A DNA stretch of 64,000 nucleotides, taken from assembly GCA_019911965.1 (NCBI GenBank), contig JAIOJF010000053.1, forward strand, positions 31,314 through 95,313, written 5' to 3'. The notes beneath the pieces are model-generated. The model saw only the letters and a program-made list of their open reading frames with translations, searched no databases and was not told the DNA's origin. A program made the position numbers and the translations under genes. The stretch comes from Paracoccaceae bacterium (GTDB lineage Bacteria > Pseudomonadota > Alphaproteobacteria > Rhodobacterales > Rhodobacteraceae). This document shows positions 33,457 to 41,765 of the stretch, one piece after another; the first letter of the stretch is position 1; each line of letters begins with the position of its first letter.

Positions 33457-34344
33457 ATGACCTGGATGCGCCAGCATCTGATGCCGGTATTGACCGTGGT
33501 CGCGGCGATCATCGCCCTCTGGTATGCCGGGGCGGTGGCGCTGAATGCGCCCTGGGCTTACGATCAGGCGAAACGCGCCGACCGCGATCTGTCGTTTTCA
33601 GCACTGGTGGCCGAGACCTGGAGCCAGGACAAACCCAAGCTGCCCGCCCCGCATCAGGTGGTGGCGGAAATCTGGAAGACCTCCGGCGACATGGTTCTGC
33701 GCGGCAAGGCGTTTTCCAAGCGCAGCCTGGTCTTTCACGGCTGGATCACCCTGTCGGCAACCATGCTGGGCTTCATCCTCGGTACCGGTTTCGGTATCCT
33801 GCTGGCCATCGGCATCGTCCATAACCGGGCGATGGACATGAGCGTGATGCCCTGGGTGATTGCCAGCCAGACCATCCCGATCCTAGCCATCGCGCCGATG
33901 GTGGTGGTGGTGATGAACTCGATCGGTTTTGCCGGGCTGGTGCCGAAATCCATCATCTCGATGTATCTGTCGTTCTTTCCGGTGGTGGTCGGCATGACCA
34001 AGGGCCTGCGCTCGCCCGACGCGATGGAGATGGACCAGATGCGCACCTGGAATGCCGGGGCGTGGAAGACGCTGATCAGCCTCAGGCTGCCGTCGTCCAT
34101 GCCGTATCTGTTCACCTCGTTGAAAGTCGCCATCGCGGCCTCGCTGGTCGGTGCCATCGTCGGTGAATTGCCGATCAATCAGGATGGCGGGCTTGGGGCG
34201 CGGATGCTGGTCGGGTCCTATTACGGCCAGACCATCCAGATCTGGAGCGCACTCCTGACCGCGGCTGCGCTGGCCGCCTGTCTGGTCGGGCTGGTCGGGC
34301 TGGTGCAGGGAATCACCCTGAGGCGGATGGGGATGGCGCGATGA
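33457..34344 (+). CDS. ABC transporter permease (NitT/TauT type), first
   Basis: 295 residues. I prefer the ATG at 33457, which has GGAGG 7 bases upstream, over the ATG at 33412 that lies within a hairpin. Signal-anchor-like N-terminus, five to six TM segments, and the permease EAA-like loop GLRSPDAMEMDQMRTWNAGAWKTLISLRLPSSMPY. A ~75-residue periplasmic-looking stretch separates TM1 from the rest. Its end overlaps the next permease by 4 bp (ATGA). Confidence 0.9.
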   Translation: MTWMRQHLMPVLTVVAAIIALWYAGAVALNAPWAYDQAKRADRDLSFSALVAETWSQDKPKLPAPHQVVAEIWKTSGDMVLRGKAFSKRSLVFHGWITLSATMLGFILGTGFGILLAIGIVHNRAMDMSVMPWVIASQTIPILAIAPMVVVVMNSIGFAGLVPKSIISMYLSFFPVVVGMTKGLRSPDAMEMDQMRTWNAGAWKTLISLRLPSSMPYLFTSLKVAIAASLVGAIVGELPINQDGGLGARMLVGSYYGQTIQIWSALLTAAALAACLVGLVGLVQGITLRRMGMAR

Positions 34345-35183
34345 TCTGGGTCGTGGCGACAATCCTGTTCTGGCTGGTGGCCTGGTGGATCAACCTGAAA
34401 CTGTCCCATCGGCCACGCACAAGGCTGACATCGTTCCTGGTGCCGGGATTGTTCGGCATCACTCTTTTGATCCTGTGGGAGGGCATGGTGCGCGGCTTCG
34501 CCATCAACCCGGTCCTGTTGCCGGCCCCCAGCGCGATTGGCCTGGCTTTTGCCACCAGCCTGCCTGTCCTGTGGGTCGATTTCGTTCAGACCTTCGTGAA
34601 GGGGGCGTTGTCGGGCTATGCGATCGGGTGCAGCGCGGCATTCCTGATTGCAATCGCGGTCGACCGCTCGCCCTTCTTACAACGCGGCCTGCTGCCGGTT
34701 GGCAATTTCGTGGCCGCCCTGCCGATCATCGGCATGGCCCCGATTCTGGTCATGTGGTTCGGTTTTGACTGGCAGTCGAAATCCGCCGTCGTGGTGGTGA
34801 TGGTATTCTTTCCGATGCTGGTCAACACCGTGCAGGGGCTTCAGGCCAGCGACCACATGCAGCGCGATTTGATGCAGACCTATGCCGCCTCGTATCCGCA
34901 GGCGCTGATGAAATTGCGGTTGCCGGCAGCCATGCCGTTCGTGTTCAATGGATTGAAAATATGCACGACACTGGCGCTGATCGGCGCTATCGTGGCCGAG
35001 TTCTTCGGCTCGCCGATCAAGGGCATGGGCTTTCGGATTTCGACCGAGGTCGGACGCCTGGCGCTGGATATGGTCTGGGCGGAAATCGCGGTCGCGGCCC
35101 TGGCCGGGAGCGCGTTTTATGGCTGCGTTGCGGTGATCGAGAAGGCAGTAACATTCTGGCACCCCTCGCAGAGACGAGGCTGA
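34341..35183 (+). CDS. ABC transporter permease (NitT/TauT type), second
   Basis: 280 residues, six or so TM helices, with the EAA-like loop GLQASDHMQRDLMQTYAASYPQALMKLRLPAAMPF contacting the ATPase. Its ATG overlaps the stop of the first permease, so the two probably form a heterodimeric pore. Belongs to the importer with the genes at 32611 and 35215. Confidence 0.92.
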   Translation: MIWVVATILFWLVAWWINLKLSHRPRTRLTSFLVPGLFGITLLILWEGMVRGFAINPVLLPAPSAIGLAFATSLPVLWVDFVQTFVKGALSGYAIGCSAAFLIAIAVDRSPFLQRGLLPVGNFVAALPIIGMAPILVMWFGFDWQSKSAVVVVMVFFPMLVNTVQGLQASDHMQRDLMQTYAASYPQALMKLRLPAAMPFVFNGLKICTTLALIGAIVAEFFGSPIKGMGFRISTEVGRLALDMVWAEIAVAALAGSAFYGCVAVIEKAVTFWHPSQRRG

Positions 35184-35214
35184 GCACAAACTTTAACCAA
35201 CCGGGAGAAAACAC

Positions 35215-36204
35215 ATGAAGAAACTGATGACAACCGCACTGGCGGGCGCACTGGCGCTTGGGGCTGGTATTGCCCAGGCGGCCGATGACGTGACGCTGCA
35301 ACTGAAATGGGTCACCCAGGCGCAGTTTGCCGGCTATTACGTTGCGCTCGATCAGGGCTTTTACGAAGCCGAGGGCCTGAATGTCACGATCAAGCCGGGC
35401 GGCCCGGACGTGGCACCGGCACAGGTGATCGCCGGTGGCGGTGCCGATGTCGTGCTGGACTGGATGCCGTCGGCGCTGGCCAGCCGCGAAAAGGGGCTGG
35501 ACCTGGTCAATATCGCCCAGCCGTTCAAATCCTCGGGCATGATGCTGACCTGCCGCAAGGATGCGGGCGTCGCCTCGCCGGCCGATTTTGCCGGCAAGAC
35601 GCTGGGCGTCTGGTTCTTCGGCAACGAATATCCGTTCCTGAGCTGGATGTCCAAGCTGGGCCTGAAAACCGACGGTTCGGACGGCGGCGTGACGGTGCTG
35701 AAGCAGGGCTTCAACGTCGATCCACTGTTGCAGAATCAGGCGGCTTGCGTGTCGACCATGACCTATAACGAATACTGGCAGGTGATCGACGCCGGCCTGA
35801 CGCCGGACGATCTGGTGGTGTTCAAATACGAGGATCAGGGCGTGGCGACGCTGGAAGACGGCATGTATGTGCTGGGCTCCAGCCTTGCCGATCCGGCCTT
35901 CGCCGACAAGATGGTGCGCTTCGTGCGGGCCTCGATGAAGGGCTGGAAATGGGCCGAGGAAAACCCCGATGCAGCCGCGATGATCGTGCTGGACAACGAC
36001 GCGACCGGTGCGCAGACCGAAGAGCACCAGAAGCGGATGATGCGCGAGATTGCCAAGCTGACGGCAGGCTCGAACGGCGCGCTTGATCCGGCGGATTACC
36101 AGCGTACGGTCGACAGCCTGATGTCGGGCGGCTCGGATCCGGTGATCACCAAGGTGCCGGAAGGTGCCTGGACGCATGCCATCACGGACAAGGCGCTGAA
36201 CTAG
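35215..36204 (+). CDS. ABC transporter substrate-binding protein (NMT1/THI5-like)
   Basis: 329 residues with a signal peptide cleaved near residue 22 (GAGIAQA-AD). Periplasmic-binding fold of the NMT1/THI5 (pyrimidine-precursor) type: VTLQLKWVTQAQFAGYYVALDQGFYEAEGL, AGGGADVVLDWMPS, GKTLGVWFFGNEYPF. Relatives bind N-formyl-4-amino-pyrimidines, riboflavin or pyrimidines; the operon suggests a pyrimidine ligand. The TAG stop falls at the left tip of a ~100-bp imperfect palindrome. Confidence 0.9.
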   Translation: MKKLMTTALAGALALGAGIAQAADDVTLQLKWVTQAQFAGYYVALDQGFYEAEGLNVTIKPGGPDVAPAQVIAGGGADVVLDWMPSALASREKGLDLVNIAQPFKSSGMMLTCRKDAGVASPADFAGKTLGVWFFGNEYPFLSWMSKLGLKTDGSDGGVTVLKQGFNVDPLLQNQAACVSTMTYNEYWQVIDAGLTPDDLVVFKYEDQGVATLEDGMYVLGSSLADPAFADKMVRFVRASMKGWKWAEENPDAAAMIVLDNDATGAQTEEHQKRMMREIAKLTAGSNGALDPADYQRTVDSLMSGGSDPVITKVPEGAWTHAITDKALN

Positions 36205-36304
36205 AGCGTTTCGCGTTTAACCTGGGATATCAACATCACCTAACGCGTTGAAATATCTTGTTTCAGGCAGCGATAGGTGATCCAGAACAGGCGCGAAATG
36301 CTTT
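36204..36304. repeat. ~100-bp imperfect palindrome, probably dispersed repeat
   Basis: Nested inverted arms: GAGCGTTTCGCG (36204-36215) with CGCGAAATGCTT (36292-36303, two G-U-type changes), CCTG with CAGG, ATCACCTA (36235-36242) with TAGGTGAT (36274-36281), and an inner TGAAA/TTTCA. It can form a long cruciform or RNA stem. GAGCGTTT-type palindromes are, from memory, repeated in roseobacter and other alphaproteobacterial genomes. Confidence 0.6.
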
Positions 36305-36324
36305 GAGCCTTGATCGCGGATAAC

Positions 36325-36359
36325 GAAAACGCCCGTGGCCACAAGCTGCGGGCGTTTTC
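36325..36359. terminator. Bidirectional rho-independent-like terminator
   Basis: Perfect 11-bp arms GAAAACGCCCG / CGGGCGTTTTC around a 13-nt loop, T-rich on the exit side in both directions. It lies between the importer operon and the converging DUF3131 gene, whose stop codon (36358-36360) it overlaps. Confidence 0.8.
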
Positions 36360-37584
36360 ACGTTTGCGGAGGCAGAGCCAGAGGCACGAACGGACCGCAG
36401 GCGCGGTAATGCAGCGCCTCAAGGATCATCGCGTTGGTATTGAGCGACAGCACCCGGTTCGCCCGCAGACTGTCTTCGTGGATACCGGCCAGCCAGCCCC
36501 GTTTCGTCGCCAGCCCTTCCACCGCGTCCAGCCGCTTGCGGGCATAAGGCGTCGGCAGCAGCGCCCACCATGCGAAGGCGGCCTTGGCGGACAGGCAGGG
36601 CGGGCCGGCGGGGCTGGTTCCATCGCGGCTGCGCGTGGCAAAGCTGGCGCGCCCTGCCAGGATGCCGGCGCGGGCAAAGCCGGGCGCGCGGTCCAGCGGA
36701 TCATCCGCCAGCGCGGTCAGCCTGCCGGTCTGCATGTATCGTGCCTTTTCCGCCACCGCGATGGATGCCGCGATGTCCAGCATATCCGGCTGCCAGCCAT
36801 ATTCCAGCGCATCCAGCAGGAACGGTTCGGGCGAGGTGACGGGCGGTGCCGCGCCGCCCTGGCGGCGATCGCCGGGCAGGGGCAGGCCGCGCCAGTCCTG
36901 ATGGCGCAGCACCGGGCGGGGATCGCGGGCGTTGCTGGCTGGCAGTTTGACCAGGCAGGCGGTTCGCGCGGCATATTGTTCGGCCCCCAGGAACAGATCG
37001 GCATGGGTCGTCCGGCCATCTTTTTCCGGCCGGGCCGAACGGAAACGCCCGTCTTCCAGCAGGTGATCCAGCCGCCAGTGATTGAGGATCGCGGCCAGAG
37101 ACTCCCCCAGGTTCGGGAAATGCGTGGCCACCGCGATGAACCCGGCCACCAACCGCATGATACCTCCGGCCGACCAGCCCGAAACCCCGCCATTGCCGAC
37201 CAGGGGTTTCAGCGTTGCGTGATGATAGGCCAGCCCCGGCAACGCATCTGTGCCGATTTTCAGCCGCGCAAGCCCGTCAAGGCAGGTGGCCAGATGCCGC
37301 GCCGCGACCTTCGGCGCAATCAGCCGCAGGCGTTCGGCGGCGGTGATGGCAAACAGGGTCGATCCCATCTCCCAGGTTGAAAGCGAGGGGTCACTGTCGC
37401 TGGCCGGGCCAAAGCCGCTGGCGGAGGTGTGGTGTGTGAACCAGGCCCAGGCGGTGCGGGCATGGGCAATCTCGGCCTCGCCCGGCGGCAGCGGGCGCAC
37501 CCGTCGGGCAATGTCCGCCAGGGCTGCGGGATCGTCGAGCCGCGAGGGTGCCGGGGCGGCAACGGGTTGTCTGAGGGCCTGCAC
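36358..37584 (-). CDS. DUF3131 domain-containing protein
   Basis: 408 residues from a GTG start that is not well supported by a ribosome site; the next internal Met options would cut into the domain. The domain pattern is AWAWFTHHTSASGFGPASDSDPSLSTWEMGSTLFAI near the N-terminus and TKRGWLAGIHEDSLRANRVLSLNTNAMILEALHYRACGPF at the C-terminus, the DUF3131 alpha/alpha-barrel signature seen in putative glycan-processing proteins. No signal peptide or membrane segment is seen. Catalytic residues are not known to me. It stands alone between repeats. Confidence 0.75.
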   Translation of the reverse strand: MQALRQPVAAPAPSRLDDPAALADIARRVRPLPPGEAEIAHARTAWAWFTHHTSASGFGPASDSDPSLSTWEMGSTLFAITAAERLRLIAPKVAARHLATCLDGLARLKIGTDALPGLAYHHATLKPLVGNGGVSGWSAGGIMRLVAGFIAVATHFPNLGESLAAILNHWRLDHLLEDGRFRSARPEKDGRTTHADLFLGAEQYAARTACLVKLPASNARDPRPVLRHQDWRGLPLPGDRRQGGAAPPVTSPEPFLLDALEYGWQPDMLDIAASIAVAEKARYMQTGRLTALADDPLDRAPGFARAGILAGRASFATRSRDGTSPAGPPCLSAKAAFAWWALLPTPYARKRLDAVEGLATKRGWLAGIHEDSLRANRVLSLNTNAMILEALHYRACGPFVPLALPPQT

Positions 37585-37738
37585 TGGGGTCTCGCCATGT
37601 CTGCATGATGCGCAGGTCGGGGCTGTTCGCCCGCCGCATTCTGCCAGCCGCCGCGCTGGAAACAGGATCGGGGATATGGATTAAGAATTTGTAGTCGCGA
37701 CAGGCCTATCGACGAAAAGGCTGCTGCCGGTGCTGCCC

Positions 37739-37760
37739 AAATTTCTTTGCCAAGAAATTT
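37739..37760. repeat. AT-rich hairpin AAATTTCTT/AAGAAATTT
   Basis: Perfect 9-bp arms around the loop TGCC. Striking in a GC-rich genome. Together with the hairpin 9 bp to the right it forms a pair that resembles dispersed intergenic elements of the Rhodobacterales. Confidence 0.65.
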
Positions 37761-37769
37761 CGCACAGCA

Positions 37770-37787
37770 GAATTTTCCTGAAAATTC
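37770..37787. repeat. AT-rich hairpin GAATTTTC/GAAAATTC
   Basis: Perfect 8-bp arms around CT. Ends 6 bp before the stop codon of the orphan ArsR gene on the minus strand, so it may act as its 3' terminator or stabiliser. Confidence 0.6.
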
Positions 37788-37793
37788 CGCCTT

Positions 37794-38135
37794 TCAATCG
37801 CCAGCCTGGTCCTGATCGCGCAGCTCGCTGTCCAGAAACCGCTCGAACGCATCGAGATTGACCGCCTCGAACTGGCCGAACCCTTCCATCCAGATCGACG
37901 CATCCTTCAGCGCACCCGGCTCCAGCCTGCACCATTTGACCCGGCCACGCTTTTCCTGGCTGATCAGCCCGGCAAGGGCGAGGATCGCCAGATGCTTGGA
38001 GATTGCCGCCAGCGACATGTCGAACGGCTCGGCCACATCGGTAACCGCCATGTCGTCTTCCAGCAACATGGTCAGGATATCGCGCCGGGTCGGATCGGCC
38101 AGGGCGGAAAAAACAAGGTCAAGGCGGGTGTCCAT
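37794..38135 (-). CDS. ArsR-family transcriptional regulator (orphan)
   Basis: 113 residues from ATG 38135 (MDTRLDLVF). Winged helix: LDLVFSALADPTRRDILTMLLEDDMAVTDVAEPFDMSLAAISKHLAILALAGLI, then QEKRGRVKWCRLEPGALKDASIWMEGF. No metal-sensing Cys pair. Such regulators are normally followed by an SRPBCC gene; here the downstream sequence is only repeats. A TCAACC-GGTT-GGTTGA dyad 33-48 bp upstream fits the known operator style of this subgroup, so autoregulation is likely. Confidence 0.88.
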   Translation of the reverse strand: MDTRLDLVFSALADPTRRDILTMLLEDDMAVTDVAEPFDMSLAAISKHLAILALAGLISQEKRGRVKWCRLEPGALKDASIWMEGFGQFEAVNLDAFERFLDSELRDQDQAGD

Positions 38136-38167
38136 GCCGCCAGTCTTGCGGCCGACGCGGCAAAAGG

Positions 38168-38183
38168 TCAACCGGTTGGTTGA
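38168..38183. promoter_or_regulatory. ArsR-type operator TCAACC-N4-GGTTGA
   Basis: Perfect 6-bp arms TCAACC / GGTTGA separated by GGTT. It is 33 bp upstream of the orphan ArsR start. On the other side, atpI starts about 185 bp away, so control of the ATP synthase genes cannot be excluded but is unlikely. Confidence 0.6.
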
Positions 38184-38367
38184 ATGAGGGGAAGGCCCCG
38201 ATCAGTGCCAAAAATCAGCGAGTGCCGGTTTCACGTCATTCGCGCCGACGCGTATAATCGTTGTTAATCAATATCTTGCGAGACAGACCACATCGCCTTT
38301 TCTGCGTTGACTCTGCACCGCAGCACAACTAGTTTCCGCCCGACTGTCAAAACTGGACCTTATCCTG

Positions 38368-38697
38368 ATGGCGGATGCACCCAAGCCCGGTGATCTGGAG
38401 CAACTGGAAGCCCGCATCAAGGCCGCGAAGGCGGAAAAGGAACCCGGTTTTCGCCACCAGGACAACCACTCGGCAGCGGGTGCGGCATGGCGGATGGTCA
38501 TCGAACTGGTGGTCGGCATGGCCATCGGCTTCGGCATCGGATACGGGCTCGACAGCGTGTTTTCCACGCTCCCGCTGTTTCTGGTGCTGTTCACATTGCT
38601 GGGCTTCGCCGCCGGTGTGCGCACGATGATGCGTACCGCGGCCGAGCTTCAGGAAGAAAACGCCCGGGCCGCCAAGGCGGACAAGGCAGACGTTTAA
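38368..38697 (+). CDS. atpI: ATP synthase assembly/accessory protein I
   Basis: 109 residues with two TM helices (AAWRMVIELVVGMAIGFGIGYGLDSVF and LPLFLVLFTLLGFAAGVRTMM) between polar ends. AtpI-type protein assists c-ring assembly or Mg2+ handling. First gene of the F0 operon, 34 bp before atpB. Confidence 0.9.
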   Translation: MADAPKPGDLEQLEARIKAAKAEKEPGFRHQDNHSAAGAAWRMVIELVVGMAIGFGIGYGLDSVFSTLPLFLVLFTLLGFAAGVRTMMRTAAELQEENARAAKADKADV

Positions 38698-38731
38698 CGC
38701 CCCCCGGGGCCGGAAGACAGAGGTGTCGTAA

Positions 38732-39484
38732 ATGGCGGCGGAAGAAGCAGGAAGCGGTTTCAACATCCACCCGATGGATCAGTTCGTCATCACGCCCTTG
38801 TTCGGCGACGGCCCGATCCTGTGGTACACCCCGACCAACGTGACGCTGTGGATGGGCATCGCCGTCCTGGCGGTGATCGCGCTTCTGGTCCTGGGCACGC
38901 GTGGCCGCGCCATCGTTCCCAGCCGCAGCCAGTCCATCGCCGAGGAAATCTACGGCTTCGTCCACAAGATGACGGAAGACATCGCCGGCAAGGAAGGCCT
39001 GAAGTACTTCCCCTATATCATGACGCTGTTCATGTTCATCGTGCTGTCCAACGTGCTTGGCCTTCTGCCGATGAGCTTTACCACCACCTCGCATATCGCG
39101 GTCACCGCGACGATGGCGATGGCGGTGTTCATCACCGTCACGATCATCGGTTTCGTCAAGAACGGTGCCGGCTTCCTGTCGCTGTTCTGGATTTCGTCGG
39201 CCCCCCTGCCGCTGCGCCCGATCCTGGCGCTGATCGAGATCATTTCCTACTTCGTGCGCCCGATCAGCCATTCCATCCGTCTTGCGGGGAACATGATGGC
39301 CGGCCACGCGGTGATCAAGGTTTTCGCGGGCTTCGCGGGCGCTCTGGGCGTCGGCGCGGTGGCCCCGATCGTGGCCATCATGGCGGTATACGGGCTGGAA
39401 CTGCTCGTGACCGTGATCCAGGCCTATGTATTCACCATTCTGACGGTCGTGTATCTGAACGATGCGCTGCATCCGCACCACTAA
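38732..39484 (+). CDS. atpB: F0F1 ATP synthase subunit a
   Basis: 250 residues, five to six TM helices. The essential proton-path Arg lies in [19 protein letters not shown]; the C-terminal helix has [22 protein letters not shown]. Forms the stator half-channels next to the c-ring. Confidence 0.97.
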   Translation: MAAEEAGSGFNIHPMDQFVITPLFGDGPILWYTPTNVTLWMGIAVLAVIALLVLGTRGRAIVPSRSQSIAEEIYGFVHKMTEDIAGKEGLKYFPYIMTLFMFIVLSNVLGLLPMSFTTTSHIAVTATMAMAVFITVTIIGFVKNGAGFLSLFWISSAPLPLRPILALIEIISYFVRPISHSIRLAGNMMAGHAVIKVFAGFAGALGVGAVAPIVAIMAVYGLELLVTVIQAYVFTILTVVYLNDALHPHH

Positions 39485-39530
39485 GTCGGAACTCGAAATT
39501 CCAGCCATTCAAACCTGAAGGAGAAATCAA

Positions 39531-39773
39531 ATGGCAGTAGAAGGCGATCTGGTACAAATGGGCGCACTGATCGGTGCTGGTCTGGCCTGTACGGGCATGG
39601 GCGGTGCAGCGGTTGGCGTGGGCCATGTTGTCGGCAACTACCTGTCGGGTGCCCTGCGCAACCCGTCGGCGGCTGGTGGCCAGACGGCAACCATGTTCAT
39701 CGGTATTGCGTTCTCGGAAGCGCTGGGGATCTTCTCGTTCCTCGTGGCCCTTCTGCTGATGTACGCGCAGTAA
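39531..39773 (+). CDS. atpE: F0F1 ATP synthase subunit c
   Basis: 80 residues, hairpin of two glycine-rich helices with the polar loop RNPSA. The ion-binding carboxylate is E63 in [12 protein letters not shown], which together with no sodium-binding pattern in helix 1 suggests a proton-driven ring. A GAAGGAG ribosome site precedes it. A large stem-loop follows before atpF'. Confidence 0.97.
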   Translation: MAVEGDLVQMGALIGAGLACTGMGGAAVGVGHVVGNYLSGALRNPSAAGGQTATMFIGIAFSEALGIFSFLVALLLMYAQ

Positions 39774-39774
39774 G

Positions 39775-39839
39775 CGTTAGCCCGTTTCTTGTCGGGTGGT
39801 CCCGCGACATGCGGGGCTGCCGGGAACTGATTGCTAACG
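39775..39839 (+). other. Stem-loop between atpE and atpF'
   Basis: Outer arms CGTTAGC (39775-39781) and GCTAACG (39833-39839) enclose an inner CCCGC-GACAT-GCGGG hairpin (39801-39815). It starts 1 bp after the atpE stop and ends at the GGAGGG ribosome site of atpF'. A 3' mRNA-protecting or partial-termination hairpin here would favour the high c-subunit ratio, by analogy with other atp operons (inference). Confidence 0.6.
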
Positions 39840-39848
39840 GAGGGTGCC

Positions 39849-40391
39849 ATGGCATCTGAAAATACTGCCGGAGCGGCGGGTGTTGCTGAGCATTATCAGG
39901 GCATGCCGCAGCTGAACCCGGACTGGTTCTCGAACCAGATCTTCTGGCTGGTGGTCACGCTGGTCGTGATCTACCTGATCCTGACGAAGGTTGCGCTGCC
40001 GCGTATCGCCGCCGTTCTGGCGGACCGCGCCAATGCGATTTCCAGCGATCTGGAACAGGCCGAACGCCTGAAGCAGAAGGCGGTCGAGGCCGAGGATGCC
40101 TATAACAAGGCTCTGGCCGAGGCCCGCGCCGAAGCCAACCGGATCGTGGCCGAGGCCCGTGCGGAAATCCAGGTCGATCTGGATGCCGCCACCGCCAAGG
40201 CGGATGCCGAGATCGCCGCCCGCACGGTGGAATCGGAAAAGGCCATCGCGGAAATCCGCGCCGGTGCGATGAAGAGCATCGAACAGGTTGCAACCGATAC
40301 CGCAACGGCGGTGATCCAGGCGATCATGCCCGGCACCGGCGATGACAAATCGGTGGCGGCGGCGGTCAAGACCCGCATGAAAGGCGCATGA
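39849..40391 (+). CDS. atpF': F0F1 ATP synthase subunit b'
   Basis: 180 residues: N-terminal ~30 polar residues, one TM helix ([21 protein letters not shown]), then a long heptad-like, Ala/Glu-rich coiled coil forming half of the peripheral stalk. b' plus b heterodimers are typical of photosynthetic and other alphaproteobacteria. Its stop overlaps the atpF start (ATGA). Confidence 0.93.
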   Translation: MASENTAGAAGVAEHYQGMPQLNPDWFSNQIFWLVVTLVVIYLILTKVALPRIAAVLADRANAISSDLEQAERLKQKAVEAEDAYNKALAEARAEANRIVAEARAEIQVDLDAATAKADAEIAARTVESEKAIAEIRAGAMKSIEQVATDTATAVIQAIMPGTGDDKSVAAAVKTRMKGA

Positions 40392-40960
40392 TGATGAAAC
40401 TTCAAGCCATCCTCTCAGGCGCGGCGTTGTCGCTTGCGGCCAGCCCGGCGCTGGCGGCCAGCGGGCCGTTCTTTTCGCTCAACAACACCAACTTCGTGGT
40501 GCTGATTGCCTTTCTTCTGTTCATCGCGGTGCTGTTGTACCTGAAGGTTCCCGGCATGGTCGGCGGCATTCTGGACAACCGGGCCGCCGAGATCAGCAAG
40601 GAACTGGACGAGGCGCGCAGCCTGCGCGAGGAAGCCCAGGCGATCCTGGCCTCCTACGAGCGCAAGCAACGCGAAGTGGCCGAACATGCCGAACAGATCG
40701 TTGCCCATGCCAAGGTCGAGGCGGCGGCGGCGGCCGAACGGGCCAAGGACGATCTGAAGGATTCGATCGCACGGCGCCTGCAATCGGCCGAAGCACAGAT
40801 CGCATCGGCGGAACAGGCCGCAATCAAGGAAGTACGCGACACGGCAATCGGCGTCGCCATCGCGGCGGCGCGGGACGTGATCGCCAAGTCGATGACGGCT
40901 AAGGACAGCGGCGAACTGATCGACACCGCGATTTCCGATCTGGGGCGCAAGCTGAACTGA
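40388..40960 (+). CDS. atpF: F0F1 ATP synthase subunit b
   Basis: 190 residues with an N-terminal signal-like segment ([23 protein letters not shown]) before the TM helix [20 protein letters not shown], then a long charged coiled coil. Last gene of the F0 operon; followed by a strong terminator. The F1 genes are elsewhere. Confidence 0.94.
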   Translation: MMMKLQAILSGAALSLAASPALAASGPFFSLNNTNFVVLIAFLLFIAVLLYLKVPGMVGGILDNRAAEISKELDEARSLREEAQAILASYERKQREVAEHAEQIVAHAKVEAAAAAERAKDDLKDSIARRLQSAEAQIASAEQAAIKEVRDTAIGVAIAAARDVIAKSMTAKDSGELIDTAISDLGRKLN

Positions 40961-40985
40961 ACCGGTTCTGGCCGGACCTGAATTG

Positions 40986-41013
40986 AAAAGCCCGGCCATG
41001 TGCCGGGCTTTTT
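40986..41013 (+). terminator. Rho-independent terminator after atpF
   Basis: Perfect 11-bp arms AAAAGCCCGGC / GCCGGGCTTTT around a 5-nt loop with an extra T. Ends the atpIBEF'F transcription unit; the converging gene at 41038 may use it too. Confidence 0.93.
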
Positions 41014-41037
41014 GCATCTCGGACGGTGATGGCGCGG

Positions 41038-41625
41038 TCAGCGCCTGAAATCGCCATCCATCGGCAGGTTGGTGGTATAGCCGCTGTTGCGCCGGTAGCC
41101 GCTGAATTTCTGCCGCAGATATGCGTCCTCCACCGGACGGATATTCACATCCATGCAGTTATTCGTGTAGCGCGCACCGTTCAGATTGGCGACGATGCAC
41201 CGCGATTCCGGCGGCCCCTGCACCGCAGGCACCGCCGCACGATAGGTCGTGGTGCCGACATAGGTGCGATAGGTATAGGCCTGAGGCTGCTGATAGATGC
41301 CGTAGGGCTGAACGACATAGCCTTGCGGATTGTAATATTGCGGCTGCGGCGGCACGTATTGCACCTGCGGCGCGACATAAGTGTATTGCGGCTGCGGCGC
41401 GACGTAGGTGTATTGCGGCTGCGGCGCGATATATCCGTAATGCGCCTGCGGGGCGGCATAGGTGTATTGCGGCGTGGTATAGTAGGCTTGTCCCCCCGCG
41501 CCGAGCGGCGGCAAAGGCGCACCACCGTTCCAGTTATCCGCATAGGCGGGCCGGCCGTAATCCTGTGCGGCGGCGAAGGTTGCGGTGCAGGCGAGGGCGG
41601 CAAGGCCCAAGGCAATCTGTTTCAT
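41038..41625 (-). CDS. Secreted Tyr/Gln/Pro-repeat protein of unknown function
   Basis: 195 residues from ATG 41625, four residues after a GTG alternative. Signal peptide MKQIALGLAALACTATFAAAQ. A low-complexity region (residues ~52-100) repeats units such as QYTYVAPQP and is rich in Tyr. The C-terminal ~60 residues have two Cys (RCIVANLNGARYTNNCMDVNIRP), likely a small disulfide-bonded domain. I do not recognise a named family. A surface or cell-wall-related role is only a guess. Confidence 0.75.
   Translation of the reverse strand: MKQIALGLAALACTATFAAAQDYGRPAYADNWNGGAPLPPLGAGGQAYYTTPQYTYAAPQAHYGYIAPQPQYTYVAPQPQYTYVAPQVQYVPPQPQYYNPQGYVVQPYGIYQQPQAYTYRTYVGTTTYRAAVPAVQGPPESRCIVANLNGARYTNNCMDVNIRPVEDAYLRQKFSGYRRNSGYTTNLPMDGDFRR
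41326..41472 (-). repeat. Tandem APQP-Y-T-Y coding repeat
   Basis: The coding region of the Tyr-rich segment repeats a GCGGCTGCGGCGC-type unit of about 27 bp (one nine-residue repeat) with small variations. Such arrays can expand and contract by slippage. Confidence 0.6.
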
Positions 41626-41765
41626 AAAATCCCCCACGGCTCATTTCCTCAAATCGTTACATGGCACCGGGGGGCTGTCAAAGCCGCGCCGTCCGGCGTT
41701 TCCGTTTCGGCGTGAAAGCGTTCAATTCGGCCTGAACTGTCCACGCCTCAGCAACAATCTCTCGG

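Noticed and set aside
29385..36204. Possibility that the operon is for allantoin or hydantoin use
   Set aside because: The RutR-type operator and dihydropyrimidinase with NMT1/THI5-like importer favour pyrimidines; no allantoinase-specific genes are present.
37585..37793. Short open frames in the gap between DUF3131 and the orphan ArsR
   Set aside because: They include the AT-rich hairpins and have no ribosome site or recognisable protein.
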